The notes beneath the pieces were generated by a model. That model saw only the letters and a list, made by a program, of their open reading frames with translations. It was not told the DNA's origin and ran no database searches. Shown piece by piece: positions 1 through 8,449 of a stretch of DNA of 64,000 nt (positions are counted from its first letter, which is position 1; each line of letters begins with the position of its first letter). The stretch comes from Oceanobacillus chungangensis. Its GTDB lineage: Bacteria > Bacillota > Bacilli > Bacillales > Amphibacillaceae. The position numbers and the translations under genes are program-made. The stretch spans positions 58,404 through 122,403 of the forward strand of contig NZ_PIOD01000004.1 in NCBI RefSeq assembly GCF_003369565.1. Direction: 5' to 3'.

Positions 1-6
1 AATATA

Positions 7-1434
7 GTGGAATCTCTAAAAGAAGTTTGGCTAGTATTTTATGGAATATTTGTAGTTGATGGCTCGCCAAATTGGGGAAATATTTTATTATTAGTCTTCC
101 TGTTTTTACTAGGTATTATGACAGCATTTCTTCAAGCATCCGGAGGGAGCAGGGCATTTGGTGAGTGGATGATGAAACGAGTGAAAACCCGTGCTGGTGC
201 ACAGATAATGACAGGAATACTCGGCATCATTATTTTCATTGATGATTATTTCAGCAGTTTATCCATTGGACAAATTGCTCGGCCATTGACAGACCGTCAT
301 CGGGTATCACGAGCGAAGTTAGCGTATTTTATTGATTCAATGGCAGCACCAGTAACTGTATTATCACCTATTTCCAGTTGGGGTGCGTATATTATTGGTA
401 TATTAGGTGGTTTATTCGCTGCCAATGGAATAACATCGATGCAGCCTATTGAAGCATTTATCATGATGATTCCACATAATTTTTATGCAATAATAGCAGT
501 CTTACTCGTATTTATTGTGGCAATCTTTAATTTTAATATTGGTCCAATGCGAACACATGAAGATAGAGCTGTCCAAACCGGAGAGCTATTGGATCCAAAG
601 CAAAATAATGTGCCAGGGGATTTGAGTGATGTATTTGAGCCAAATAAAAACGGAAGAGTATATCATTTAATTGTTCCGATTATCATGCTGTTTGTTGCAA
701 CAATTGTTGCAATGCTAGTTACAGGAATTCAGGCTACAGAAGGAAAAGCAAGCATAATAACAGCTTTTGCCAATACGAATGTAAATTTATCATTATTTAT
801 TGGTGGGTTTATGGCTGTACTAACATCTGCCATTTTTCATTTTTCACAAAAACAGCCACGTGAAAATGTTGGAAAAATATTTGTTGAGGGATTAAAAACT
901 ATGCTGCCCGCAATAAATATTTTACTATTGGCATGGATGGTAGGTTCAGTTATCAGCACACTGAAAATAGGAGCTTATTTAGCAGAGATCGTAAATAATG
1001 CTTCCATTAATGTCAGCTTCATACCTATCATTTTCTTTGCTGTTACTCTATTGATGTCTCTAGCAACTGGAACTTCATGGGGAACATTTGGTATGATGCT
1101 GCCAATCGGTGTTGAAATAATGATGCATACAGATAGTCAATTACTTTTACCTGCTCTTGCAGCTATCCTATCAGGTTCTGTATTTGGTGATCATTGTTCA
1201 CCAATCTCTGATACGACGATACTTTCCGCAACAGGAGCAGGCTCGAACCATATGGATCATGTGCTGACACAGCTTCCATATGCAATAATGTCAGCAATTA
1301 TTGCAGCAATTGGTTTCTTAGTGATTGGTTTTACCAATCAAGTAGTCCTTGCACTATTTGTTTCGGTCGTGCTGCTAGCAGCTGCAGTTTTCGTTCAGCA
1401 TCTATTAATTGCTAAAAAAACTTCAGTAAATTAA
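7..1434 (+). CDS. NhaC-family Na+/H+ antiporter, probably 5'-partial
   Basis: Multi-pass membrane protein that should exchange cytoplasmic Na+ for external H+. About eleven hydrophobic segments are visible. The C-terminal part carries the typical family stretch GDHCSPISDTTILSATGAG followed by a conserved NHxDH segment, and the N-terminal part has the IDDYFSSLSIG segment of the NhaC superfamily. The open frame begins with GTG at the very edge of the window and no ribosome binding site can be checked. Family members are usually about 500 residues or more, so 30-60 N-terminal residues may lie outside. It converges on the M23 peptidase gene and the two share a strong hairpin at 1452-1486. Family call is firm; whether it exports Na+ or exchanges another solute such as malate or lactate cannot be told from sequence. 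Confidence 0.85.
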   Translation: MESLKEVWLVFYGIFVVDGSPNWGNILLLVFLFLLGIMTAFLQASGGSRAFGEWMMKRVKTRAGAQIMTGILGIIIFIDDYFSSLSIGQIARPLTDRHRVSRAKLAYFIDSMAAPVTVLSPISSWGAYIIGILGGLFAANGITSMQPIEAFIMMIPHNFYAIIAVLLVFIVAIFNFNIGPMRTHEDRAVQTGELLDPKQNNVPGDLSDVFEPNKNGRVYHLIVPIIMLFVATIVAMLVTGIQATEGKASIITAFANTNVNLSLFIGGFMAVLTSAIFHFSQKQPRENVGKIFVEGLKTMLPAINILLLAWMVGSVISTLKIGAYLAEIVNNASINVSFIPIIFFAVTLLMSLATGTSWGTFGMMLPIGVEIMMHTDSQLLLPALAAILSGSVFGDHCSPISDTTILSATGAGSNHMDHVLTQLPYAIMSAIIAAIGFLVIGFTNQVVLALFVSVVLLAAAVFVQHLLIAKKTSVN

Positions 1435-1451
1435 ATAAATTAAAATGAAAA

Positions 1452-1486
1452 GAACGGCCCCCTGTCATAACTACAGGGGGCCGTTC
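1452..1486. terminator. Bidirectional terminator hairpin
   Basis: GC-rich perfect stem (GAACGGCCCCCTGT pairing with its complement, 7-nt loop) between two convergent genes. T-rich sequence follows on the + side and A-rich sequence on the other, so it can serve both. Confidence 0.85.
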
Positions 1487-1487
1487 A

Positions 1488-2462
1488 TTAATTCTTCTTC
1501 TGCCTTGCCATTCTTTCCCATCTTTGTAGGTAAGGATAGGGATCAAATGACCATTCACTATACCCATTATCCTTATACATTCCGTAATGTAGATGGGGTG
1601 GAAACTTACCTGATGTACCTGGTGGACCATAGCCGCTAGAACCAACACTGCCGAGGACATCCCCAGGTTTGACTACCTGTCCAACCTTTAGTCCTTCACT
1701 ATAGCCGTTCATGTGAGCATAATAGTGATAAATATTATAAATATCGCGAATTCCGACGCGCCAACCACCGTATAAATTCCAACCCATCAATTCAACTACG
1801 CCAAAGGTTGTCGACTTAATTGGTGTTCCATATCCTGCAAAAATATCTGTCCCCTCATGAATTCGCAGTCCACCGAATCCCCGACGGGCTCCCCAAGTAC
1901 TCCGGTAACTGTAATTATGCTGAAGTGATACAGGAAAATCCCGATCAGTTAAATTAATTGACTGGTATGTTTGGAAGACCTTCGCTGTATTCATGATCGT
2001 TTGAACTGTGAGATCGCGTTGATAATATTCCCAGAGGGCGATCTTAATATCTTCGTCTGTTTGTCCATATTCTAAAAGGAGATTTGCCATCGTTTGCAGG
2101 ACATCCTCTGCGTTTGTCGGATCTGCCTGACCGTCATCGTTACCATCGACACCGATTCCATCAAAAAACGTGATGGATCTTACATCCATATTTGAGGAAG
2201 GGTTTCCTATCCCAAACCATGATTCTGATGGAAAAGTGATGGAGATAACCTGCTCAGGTTCACTGCTATCTTTAATATTTCGTTCATAATTGTCTATCGC
2301 TGCAAAATAATACCAAGGAATTTGTGTTAATGCTTCCGTTTTCTTAAACAATGCCATGCGCTTATCGTAAATAGACTCTTCTTCAGCATAAGCCGTTGAG
2401 GTAAATATCATGACAAATAATAAGCACAAAACTAGAATGCGTAACAAGTTCAATTCAATCAT
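1488..2462 (-). CDS. yunA: Secreted M23-family metallopeptidase, YunA-like
   Basis: Exported peptidoglycan endopeptidase-like protein of 324 residues. Residues 1-26 form a signal peptide ending TAYA. The C-terminal third is a LytM/M23 domain: the HEGTD segment supplies the first zinc ligands, HYYAHMN the middle histidine, and HLHYG the last zinc ligand pair. The central region resembles the lysozyme-like N-terminal part of YunA-type proteins, with the INLTDRDFPV segment just before the M23 domain. The ATG at 2462 is preceded by AAGGAGGT, so the start is secure. It is divergent from yutD, as in B. subtilis. Likely acts on cell-wall cross-links outside the membrane; substrate not determinable here. 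Confidence 0.85.
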   Translation of the reverse strand: MIELNLLRILVLCLLFVMIFTSTAYAEEESIYDKRMALFKKTEALTQIPWYYFAAIDNYERNIKDSSEPEQVISITFPSESWFGIGNPSSNMDVRSITFFDGIGVDGNDDGQADPTNAEDVLQTMANLLLEYGQTDEDIKIALWEYYQRDLTVQTIMNTAKVFQTYQSINLTDRDFPVSLQHNYSYRSTWGARRGFGGLRIHEGTDIFAGYGTPIKSTTFGVVELMGWNLYGGWRVGIRDIYNIYHYYAHMNGYSEGLKVGQVVKPGDVLGSVGSSGYGPPGTSGKFPPHLHYGMYKDNGYSEWSFDPYPYLQRWERMARQKKN

Positions 2463-2586
2463 TAACCTCCTTCGACGTCCTTGTCCATAGTTTGCTGTTT
2501 ACTCATGAAATCATGCATATAATTATTGTTATTTACTTGAATGCATTTTATGGTAAACTAAGAGCAGTGATAGCGGGGTGAATTGT

Positions 2587-2862
2587 TTGATTGAATTACA
2601 TGGTAAGCATTATAAGATAGTAGAGAATATTAAGAATGGCTTTCAAGAAGAAGCTCTAAAAGAACGTTACTCAGATATTTTGGCAAAATATGATTATATC
2701 GTGGGCGATTGGGGATATGAACAGCTACGTTTAAAAGGGTTTTATCGAGATCGACATCCTAAAGCTGCAATTGATATGCAAATAAATACATTGGATGATT
2801 ACTTATATGAATATTGCAATTTTGGCTGTGCGTATTTTGTCATTAAGAAGGTAACGAAGTAA
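2587..2862 (+). CDS. yutD: YutD-family protein (DUF1027)
   Basis: Small cytoplasmic protein of 91 residues. The segment YDYIVGDWGYEQLRLKGF is the hallmark of YutD/DUF1027 proteins of Firmicutes, whose biochemical role is not established. A GTG at 2578 would also be in frame, but it is part of the GGGGTG ribosome binding site; the TTG at 2587, six bases further on, gives an N-terminus (MIELHGKHY) that fits the family. Divergent from the M23 peptidase, and followed by its own strong terminator. Confidence is high for the family and moderate for the exact start. Confidence 0.85.
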   Translation: MIELHGKHYKIVENIKNGFQEEALKERYSDILAKYDYIVGDWGYEQLRLKGFYRDRHPKAAIDMQINTLDDYLYEYCNFGCAYFVIKKVTK

Positions 2863-2896
2863 ACAACCATCGTTTCGTTTGGAACGATGGTTGTTT
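2861..2896 (+). terminator. Terminator after yutD
   Basis: Perfect 14-bp stem AAACAACCATCGTT with its complement around an 8-nt loop, directly overlapping the yutD stop. Confidence 0.85.
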
Positions 2897-2931
2897 ACTT
2901 CCAATTACTTATGAAACTGCACATAGTTCTT

Positions 2932-3066
2932 CTATTTTATTTTAACATTTCTTTTTTCTTTCTTAGGTGAACCAAATGCTCCATCAGGAAATTCCTCTGG
3001 GACGGGTTGAGTTTTATTTAACCCTGCATTAGAAAAATCGTTATAATTCTTTCCTTTCCTTCTCAT
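2932..3066 (-). CDS. 44-residue basic hypothetical protein
   Basis: Short reading frame below usual ORF cut-offs. It starts with ATG at 3066, preceded by AAAGGATG at a good distance, and ends with TAG. The product is hydrophilic and basic at both ends (MRRKGKNYNDF start, KKEKRNVKIK end) with the central motif PVPEEFPDGAFGSP. That proline-glycine rich motif and the codon use look like a real small protein rather than noise. I do not recognise a named family. No membrane segment and no cysteines. It lies in an otherwise empty interval between yutD and the amidase. Confidence 0.55.
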   Translation of the reverse strand: MRRKGKNYNDFSNAGLNKTQPVPEEFPDGAFGSPKKEKRNVKIK

Positions 3067-3245
3067 TACATTCATCCTTTCATTAACAAAGGGTGTTTAT
3101 TGAATGATTGTTGCTAATGAAATATGGCTACTACCCTTTGTAAATTGCAAAAAATAAACCTTTTCTTAACAAATTCAAAAACAGTTAAAGTTAATTGAGC
3201 ATGTCTATTATAGTCTTTGCAAAAAGGGAAATGTTATGAAAGGGA

Positions 3246-4673
3246 TTAATCATAATTTCGACAACGGGTATAACCTTTAAATTTCTTCTCGAGAATTCTT
3301 CCTAAGCGAAATAGTACATCCTCATTACCAATTGAACTCATTAATTGGATGCTAATTGGCATATTATTTTCGTCCATCCCAACTGGAATAGATAACGCAG
3401 GTAATCCCCAAACATTAGCATATGCTACATATGGCATGACATTTAGAAAAGTTTTCCGCAATGAAAATATTTCCTGATATACCTTTCCATGTGTCAGCGC
3501 ACTTGAATGATAGATAGGGAAGATTAATATCCGATTTTTCATATAATCTGCTAATCGAACATCGCCTTGCTGAAGAACTTCCTTTACTTCTCGTATTCGT
3601 TTCACTGAAGGCTTGAACATTTTTGAAGCGATAATTGCACGAGATAGATTAGGGTGTATGGCAGTTCTTTGAGAGAGCTTCTCCCTTAGAAACGCTTTAA
3701 AAATATTTGAACGATCATTGCTGTATGCTTCCTTTTCGAGTAAGTCGCTGCCTCCCATGGATATGATATCTTGCCAAATTTGAGCACTCTCATCAAAGAA
3801 TGGAGGTACGGTTCGTTTCGTTGATACGGACTTCTCCAAAAGATACTCAATTTCATTTAGAAATTCCTTTGTATTATCTGATAAAGGATAGCCCATATTA
3901 CTAGGTAAAATTTCCATTTTAAAAGATTGCAAATGCTTTGTTCGAATCGGTTTTTCTGAAATAATCTGGTAGATTAGTCGCATATCACGAACTGACTTGC
4001 CCATCGGACCAACGGCAAACATTCTTTCTTGAATTGGGTCGCTTGGAGCAGGAAAATGTCCCTCTGCTGGAACTTGATTCATTCCAGGTTTAAATCCTAC
4101 GACACCATTAAAATGCGCAGGGATTCGAATAGAGCCGCCAATATCGGAAGCAATACCAACCGCGGAACCACCAACAGCTAGTAAAGCACCTTCTCCACCA
4201 CTTGAACCACCAGCAGTTTTTGTAACATCCCAAGGATTATTCGTTCTGCCATATAATTTATTTTCAGTTTCTTGATTAAAGCAAAGAGTAGGGGTATTCG
4301 TTTTACCTAAAATAATAGCTCCCTTGGCCTTTAATTTGGAAATAACCACAGCATCTTCTCTTGAAATCAAATCCTGGCGATGAACTAATCCGGCGGTTGT
4401 TTTCATATTTGTAATATGGAAGGCTTCTTTTACACTTATCGGTACTCCATGTAGCGGCCCGATACTATTGCCGTTTTGACTCATTAAATCCAGCTCTTCT
4501 GCCTCTTTTAACGCGTCAGAAAAACGCTCTTCCACTAATGCATTAATGTTAGGGTTTACCTTTTTTATATGATTGATATAAGCGGTAACAGCATCAACAC
4601 TTGTGAGCTCACCTTGTTTAATTTTTTCAGCAATCGCTGTTGCGTCCATATCGATAATTGAATTTACACCCAT
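3246..4673 (-). CDS. Amidase signature family hydrolase
   Basis: 475-residue enzyme of the amidase signature family, which hydrolyses C-N amide bonds through a Ser-Ser-Lys triad. The triad is complete: Lys82 in GVPISVKEAF, Ser157 in AGGSSGGEGA and Ser181 in SDIGGSIRIP. The 24-residue spacing between the two serines equals that of fatty-acid amide hydrolase, and the GGSSGGEGALL form of the motif is nearer to the FAAH branch than to GatA. It stands alone and is not next to gatB or gatC, so the tRNA amidotransferase role is unlikely. The ATG at 4673 has GAAGGT upstream. The true substrate cannot be told. Confidence 0.85.
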   Translation of the reverse strand: MGVNSIIDMDATAIAEKIKQGELTSVDAVTAYINHIKKVNPNINALVEERFSDALKEAEELDLMSQNGNSIGPLHGVPISVKEAFHITNMKTTAGLVHRQDLISREDAVVISKLKAKGAIILGKTNTPTLCFNQETENKLYGRTNNPWDVTKTAGGSSGGEGALLAVGGSAVGIASDIGGSIRIPAHFNGVVGFKPGMNQVPAEGHFPAPSDPIQERMFAVGPMGKSVRDMRLIYQIISEKPIRTKHLQSFKMEILPSNMGYPLSDNTKEFLNEIEYLLEKSVSTKRTVPPFFDESAQIWQDIISMGGSDLLEKEAYSNDRSNIFKAFLREKLSQRTAIHPNLSRAIIASKMFKPSVKRIREVKEVLQQGDVRLADYMKNRILIFPIYHSSALTHGKVYQEIFSLRKTFLNVMPYVAYANVWGLPALSIPVGMDENNMPISIQLMSSIGNEDVLFRLGRILEKKFKGYTRCRNYD

Positions 4674-4819
4674 CTATCATACCTTCTTCGTTACACTTTA
4701 TTAATACTTATATTATTCCATTCTACAAACCGCTTATGCCAACTATATCATTCAAGTCTGTATCTTCATAATATATATGATATGATATTATTGAATAATG
4801 TCAATCGGAGGTAATACAT

Positions 4820-5260
4820 ATGTATTTCGTAGACCAAAGTAAAATTGAAGAAACGCTTTTATATATGGGGAAAATACTAGATGAGGTATCGCATAAAAAT
4901 AACTTTGTTTCCTTTAAGGAAAAACTAGGCCTTGAACGAATGGTCCATATGTTAATTGAGTCAATTATTGATGTTGGGAATATGATGATTGATGGTTTTA
5001 TTATGCGCGATCCAGGTGGATATGAGGATATTATTGATATCCTTGTAGATGAAAAAGTGATCCCGGCTGAAGAAGAAGGGGATTACAAAACATTCATCCG
5101 GTTACGAAAAGCTTTAATACATGAGTATCGGACTATCGACCATAAATTACTACAGGATATGCTATTAACAAAGAAAGCAATACTTCAGCAATTTAGTGTA
5201 CATATTCACAGTTATTTAAAGAATGCATTAGGTGTTGCCAATGCTTTTTCAAACGAATGA
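4820..5260 (+). CDS. yutE: HepT-like HEPN-domain protein YutE (DUF86)
   Basis: 146-residue all-alpha protein of the DUF86/HepT family. HepT toxins are HEPN ribonucleases with an Rx4-6HxY active site; here it is intact as Arg96-x4-His101-x-Tyr103 in RKALIHEY. Known HepT proteins pair with an MNT nucleotidyltransferase antitoxin, but no such gene is adjacent: the neighbours are an amidase and the HAD phosphatase yutF. In Bacillus the orphan gene yutE sits in the same place, which argues for a housekeeping role. RBS GGAGG at 4807-4811 supports the ATG. It is probably transcribed with yutF, 57 nt downstream. Confidence 0.8.
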   Translation: MYFVDQSKIEETLLYMGKILDEVSHKNNFVSFKEKLGLERMVHMLIESIIDVGNMMIDGFIMRDPGGYEDIIDILVDEKVIPAEEEGDYKTFIRLRKALIHEYRTIDHKLLQDMLLTKKAILQQFSVHIHSYLKNALGVANAFSNE

Positions 5261-5317
5261 ATCCGCTTTAGTAAAGTGGAAGATGATATTGAAATGATAT
5301 TGAAACGAGGATGTTAG

Positions 5318-6088
5318 ATGAAAAATTATAAAGGTTATCTAATTGATTTGGACGGAACGATGTATCGTGGAATAGAGCCAATTGAAGCGGCAGCAGATTT
5401 TGTCCGTACATTAATTAAGAAAAACATTCCCTACTTATTTGTAACAAACAATTCCTCGAAAACGAGAGCATCTGTAGCGGATAATTTGAATGAAATGGGA
5501 ATTATTTGTAAACCAAATCAGGTGGTGTCAACAAGTTTAGCAACTGCTAATTTTATCAAAAGTAAAAAGAAAAATGCTCGTTGCTATGTAATTGGCGAGG
5601 AAGGGATAATTTCAGCTCTTGAAGAAAATCAGCTCATCATTACGGATGTAGATCCAGATTATGTTATCGTTGGGATCGATCGAGAAATCAGTTATGAGAA
5701 GTATGTGAAAGCCGTACTTGCGGTTCGGAGTGGGGCAACTTTTATTTCCACAAATAGTGATGTCGCTATTCCTACGGAGCGTGGTCTGCTGCCAGGAAAT
5801 GGCGCGTTAACAAGTGTTGTAACAGTAAGTACTGGTGTGGCGCCAATTTTCATTGGAAAGCCAGAGGCAATTATTATGGAGGAAGCTTTATCCATTTTAG
5901 GCTTATCCAAAGAAGAAACATTGATGGTAGGAGATAATTATAACACCGATATTCGTGCAGGTATTAATGCAGGTATTGATACATTGATGGTATTCACTGG
6001 GGTAACACCGTTTGAAGAATTGCCAAACCTAGAAAAACAACCGACATACTATGCCCATAGTTTACGTGAATGGATCGAGCATATATAG
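5318..6088 (+). CDS. yutF: HAD-superfamily (IIA, NagD-like) phosphatase YutF
   Basis: 256-residue cytoplasmic phosphatase of the HAD IIA subfamily. Motif I is IDLDGTMYRG (nucleophile Asp10, acid Asp12), motif II is FVTNNSSKT, and motifs III/IV are the IGKPE lysine and GDNYNTDIRAG. The cap insertion of about 100 residues between motifs II and III fits the C2 type of NagD proteins, which dephosphorylate sugar phosphates and nucleotides. ATG at 5318 is preceded by GAGG. Full length for the family. The physiological substrate is open. Confidence 0.88.
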   Translation: MKNYKGYLIDLDGTMYRGIEPIEAAADFVRTLIKKNIPYLFVTNNSSKTRASVADNLNEMGIICKPNQVVSTSLATANFIKSKKKNARCYVIGEEGIISALEENQLIITDVDPDYVIVGIDREISYEKYVKAVLAVRSGATFISTNSDVAIPTERGLLPGNGALTSVVTVSTGVAPIFIGKPEAIIMEEALSILGLSKEETLMVGDNYNTDIRAGINAGIDTLMVFTGVTPFEELPNLEKQPTYYAHSLREWIEHI

Positions 6089-6150
6089 TAGCTTTTACAA
6101 TCACCAAAATAAATTACTGATTCAAATTCAAGTTCTAATTATTTCATATA

Positions 6151-6187
6151 AACAACCTGTTTCCGAATAATGGAAGCAGGTTGTTTA
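6151..6187 (+). terminator. Terminator after yutF
   Basis: Stem AACAACCTG paired with CAGGTTGTT with a further TTCC/GGAA pairing inside. It may also serve the convergent dehydrogenase locus. Confidence 0.75.
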
Positions 6188-6274
6188 GTTTGTATATTTG
6201 CATATTGAACACTTTCCTACACCGCTCTAAGAATATATTTACGTTGAATTACTTAATGGAGTCTGCCAATCCTT

Positions 6275-7411
6275 TTATGGTTTGAATATTACTTTAATGG
6301 ATCCGTCTTCTTTCTTGTCGAAAATATCATATGCTTTTGCAGCTTCATCTAAACTTACGCGGTGTGTGATAATATCTGTTGGATCAAACTCTTTATTTTC
6401 AATCATGTTATACAGTTTAGGCATAATATTGATCACAGGTGCTTGTCCCATTTTTAAGGAAACGTTCCGTGTGAAAAAATCACCAAGAGGGAAGTTATTT
6501 GCCTCCGTACCATATACACCGGTTATTTGAACAGTCCCAAACTTCCGTACAGATTGTGAAGCAGTAATAATTGGGCTGATCGTTCCAAATTGATTATCCT
6601 GTTTTGAACCGAATTCTGTGTTTGGCGGGACTGTCCCATCCATCCCAACACAGTCAATAACAACATCTGCTCCACCCTTTGTTTCTTCATGTAAAAGCTG
6701 ACCAATTTTTTCATGTTCTTTAAAATTATAAGTTTCCACATTATTTGATTTCTTTGCATGCGCTAGTCGATGTTTTACTTGGTCAACTGCAATAACACGT
6801 TTTGCTCCCTTAAGCCAAGCGAATTTTTGAGCCATGAGCCCAATTGGACCACTTCCCAAAATAATTACAGTGTCCCCCTTTTTTACACCACCGTGTTCTA
6901 CACTCCAATAGGCGGTAGGGATGACGTCAGATAATAATAATAACTGTTCGTCCTCCAATTCACTTGATTCTGGAACTAGATTGCTTCTACTGTAATAACC
7001 AGATGGAAAGTCAATGTGACAATTCCAATCCGCATGGTGAACCTGGTGGTTTATTCGGGTTTGGCGATGATTTTGGCAATCACCACGGTGGTCAAGCAGA
7101 ATATTTACGTGTTCCATATGCTGATTTCTCATCATTTAAATCTCCACACCCTATATTAAATGGAATAACGACACGATCTCCTATTTTCAAGTTTTTCACA
7201 TTGGGACCGACATCCTCCACGATACCATCGGTTCATGTCCAACCACGTAATCCTTTTCCGGAACAATCCCGCCATTATACAGGTGAAGATCCGATCCGCA
7301 GATTCCGCTGGCGGTAATTCGTACTATCATATCATCCTTTTCATGTATTTGGGGGTCGTCGACCTTCTTTGTTTCCATAGCCTCTTTTCCCTGAAACGTT
7401 ACTGCCTTCAT
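6275..7411 (-). pseudogene. Zinc-type alcohol/formaldehyde dehydrogenase pseudogene with an inverted internal segment
   Basis: The N-terminal part lies on the - strand at 7411-7222 (MKAVTFQGKEAM start, ASGICGSDLHLYNG zinc segment, VVGHEPM). A one-base deletion near 7222 shifts the frame; after correction it continues GIVEDVGPNVKNLKIGDRVVIPFNIGCG down to about 7144 in two stretches. The C-terminal part is on the - strand at about 6973-6275 (VPESSELEDEQLLLLSD, Rossmann GSGPIGLMAQ, end VIFKP). The missing middle, with CFYCNNQMESQCDNSN, GGQAEY and RVPYADFSSFK, is encoded on the opposite (+) strand at 6979-7140. The inverted block is bounded by the 5-bp inverted repeat AGATT (6978-6982) and AATCT (7139-7143). 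The gene therefore cannot make an intact enzyme. Homologues are zinc alcohol dehydrogenases of the glutathione-dependent formaldehyde dehydrogenase-like group, about 380 residues. Confidence 0.85.
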
Positions 7412-7733
7412 TTATTCACATCCCCTTAAATTATGAGATAAAGTGTCTTCCCTATTAAGTATAAATAAACAAGCTATTATCGTAATTACTTATAAGGAAA
7501 TGAGTTAAGTAAAGCAGCAAGGTAATTACACTTTTAAGCTGTAATTAAAGGAATTAAACATGTCTGTATTTTTCTGGATAGGAGAGTTTTTATGACTATA
7601 TAGTATGGAACCATCCTGTCATTGAGGGGAGTTATGCTGTAATAGTGATTCTCCACTTCAAAATTTTAGAGTTTTGATTATCACTTGCTAGGTTCTATAA
7701 TCAAAATTAATATAATTGAATTTGCTCCGAAAA
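7412..7733. other. Intergenic region without a recognisable gene
   Basis: AT-rich stretch between the broken dehydrogenase and yutG. Reading both strands I find no frame with a ribosome binding site and plausible codon use, no tRNA and no copy of the dispersed repeats seen elsewhere in the window. Confidence 0.6.
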
Positions 7734-7769
7734 AAATAAGCTTTCCACTACACTGTGGAAAGCTTATTT
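7734..7769 (-). terminator. Terminator after yutG
   Basis: Long perfect stem AAATAAGCTTTCCAC with its complement around a short loop. It lies 104 nt past the yutG stop and is followed by T residues on the - strand. Confidence 0.8.
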
Positions 7770-7872
7770 CCTGAAGAGAAAACTAACATTGCATGACTGA
7801 AGTGTATATTAATAAAAACGTTTCACTTAAATGAGCCATTTTCTAAATGTATTGTCAGATCTCGGGTAATAG

Positions 7873-8367
7873 TTATTCCTCATTGCTATGTGCTAGTCTA
7901 CTTGAAGCTGCCGCAGCAATAGCACCAACAATATCATCTAAAAATGTATGTACTTCTCCAGTTGATTTATCGTTTAATCTTTTAAGTATTCCTGGTTTTT
8001 GTTTATCGATGTAACCGTAATTCGTAAATCCGATTGACCCATATACATTAACAATCGATAATGCGATAATCTCATCAACACCATATAAGCCCTCATCATT
8101 CTCTATCGTCGTTTGCAGTGGCTCTAACAGTTGTTTTTTCTCTGCTAGAATATCCAACTGGATTCCTGTTAATACGGCATTTTGAACTTCACGTTTTGTT
8201 AAAACACGGTCAACATTATGGAGACATTCCTCCATCGTTAGATCATCATGGTAACTTGATTGTAAATAATAAACAAGTTCCGCGATGTTTTCTAATTGTA
8301 CGCCTCGTTCTTTTAATACTTCCCTTGCCTTAATTTCCAATGCAGTTTTACTTGTATTTTCAGCCAT
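7873..8367 (-). CDS. yutG: Phosphatidylglycerophosphatase A-like protein YutG
   Basis: 164-residue soluble member of the PgpA family. Conserved family segments are LxxRGVxLEDIAELVYYLQ near the N-terminus, NAVLTGIQLD in the middle and HTFLDDIVGAIAAAASSRLAH at the end; the acidic FLDD pair is the likely metal site. Classical PgpA removes the 5-phosphate from phosphatidylglycerol phosphate. The Bacillus YutG branch lacks membrane segments, and its natural substrate is not certain to me. ATG at 8367 is preceded by AAAAGGTG. It is divergent from yutH, as in B. subtilis. Confidence 0.82.
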   Translation of the reverse strand: MAENTSKTALEIKAREVLKERGVQLENIAELVYYLQSSYHDDLTMEECLHNVDRVLTKREVQNAVLTGIQLDILAEKKQLLEPLQTTIENDEGLYGVDEIIALSIVNVYGSIGFTNYGYIDKQKPGILKRLNDKSTGEVHTFLDDIVGAIAAAASSRLAHSNEE

Positions 8368-8449
8368 TAATAATCACCTTTTCTCATTTTTAGTTAAAAT
8401 ATAATGTTTCCAATCATACAGTAATAATATAAGAAGGGGAGGGATTTCG

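Noticed and set aside
6978..7143. Phase-variable invertible switch
   Set aside because: The flanking inverted repeats are only 5 bp, no site-specific recombinase is near, and the gene carries extra frame errors, so it is better seen as a decayed gene.
6964..7317. Independent + strand gene inside the dehydrogenase locus
   Set aside because: Its sequence is the missing middle of the - strand dehydrogenase (CFYCNNQ, GGQAEY), after which the frame becomes antisense of the N-terminal part; it is an inverted fragment, not a separate gene.
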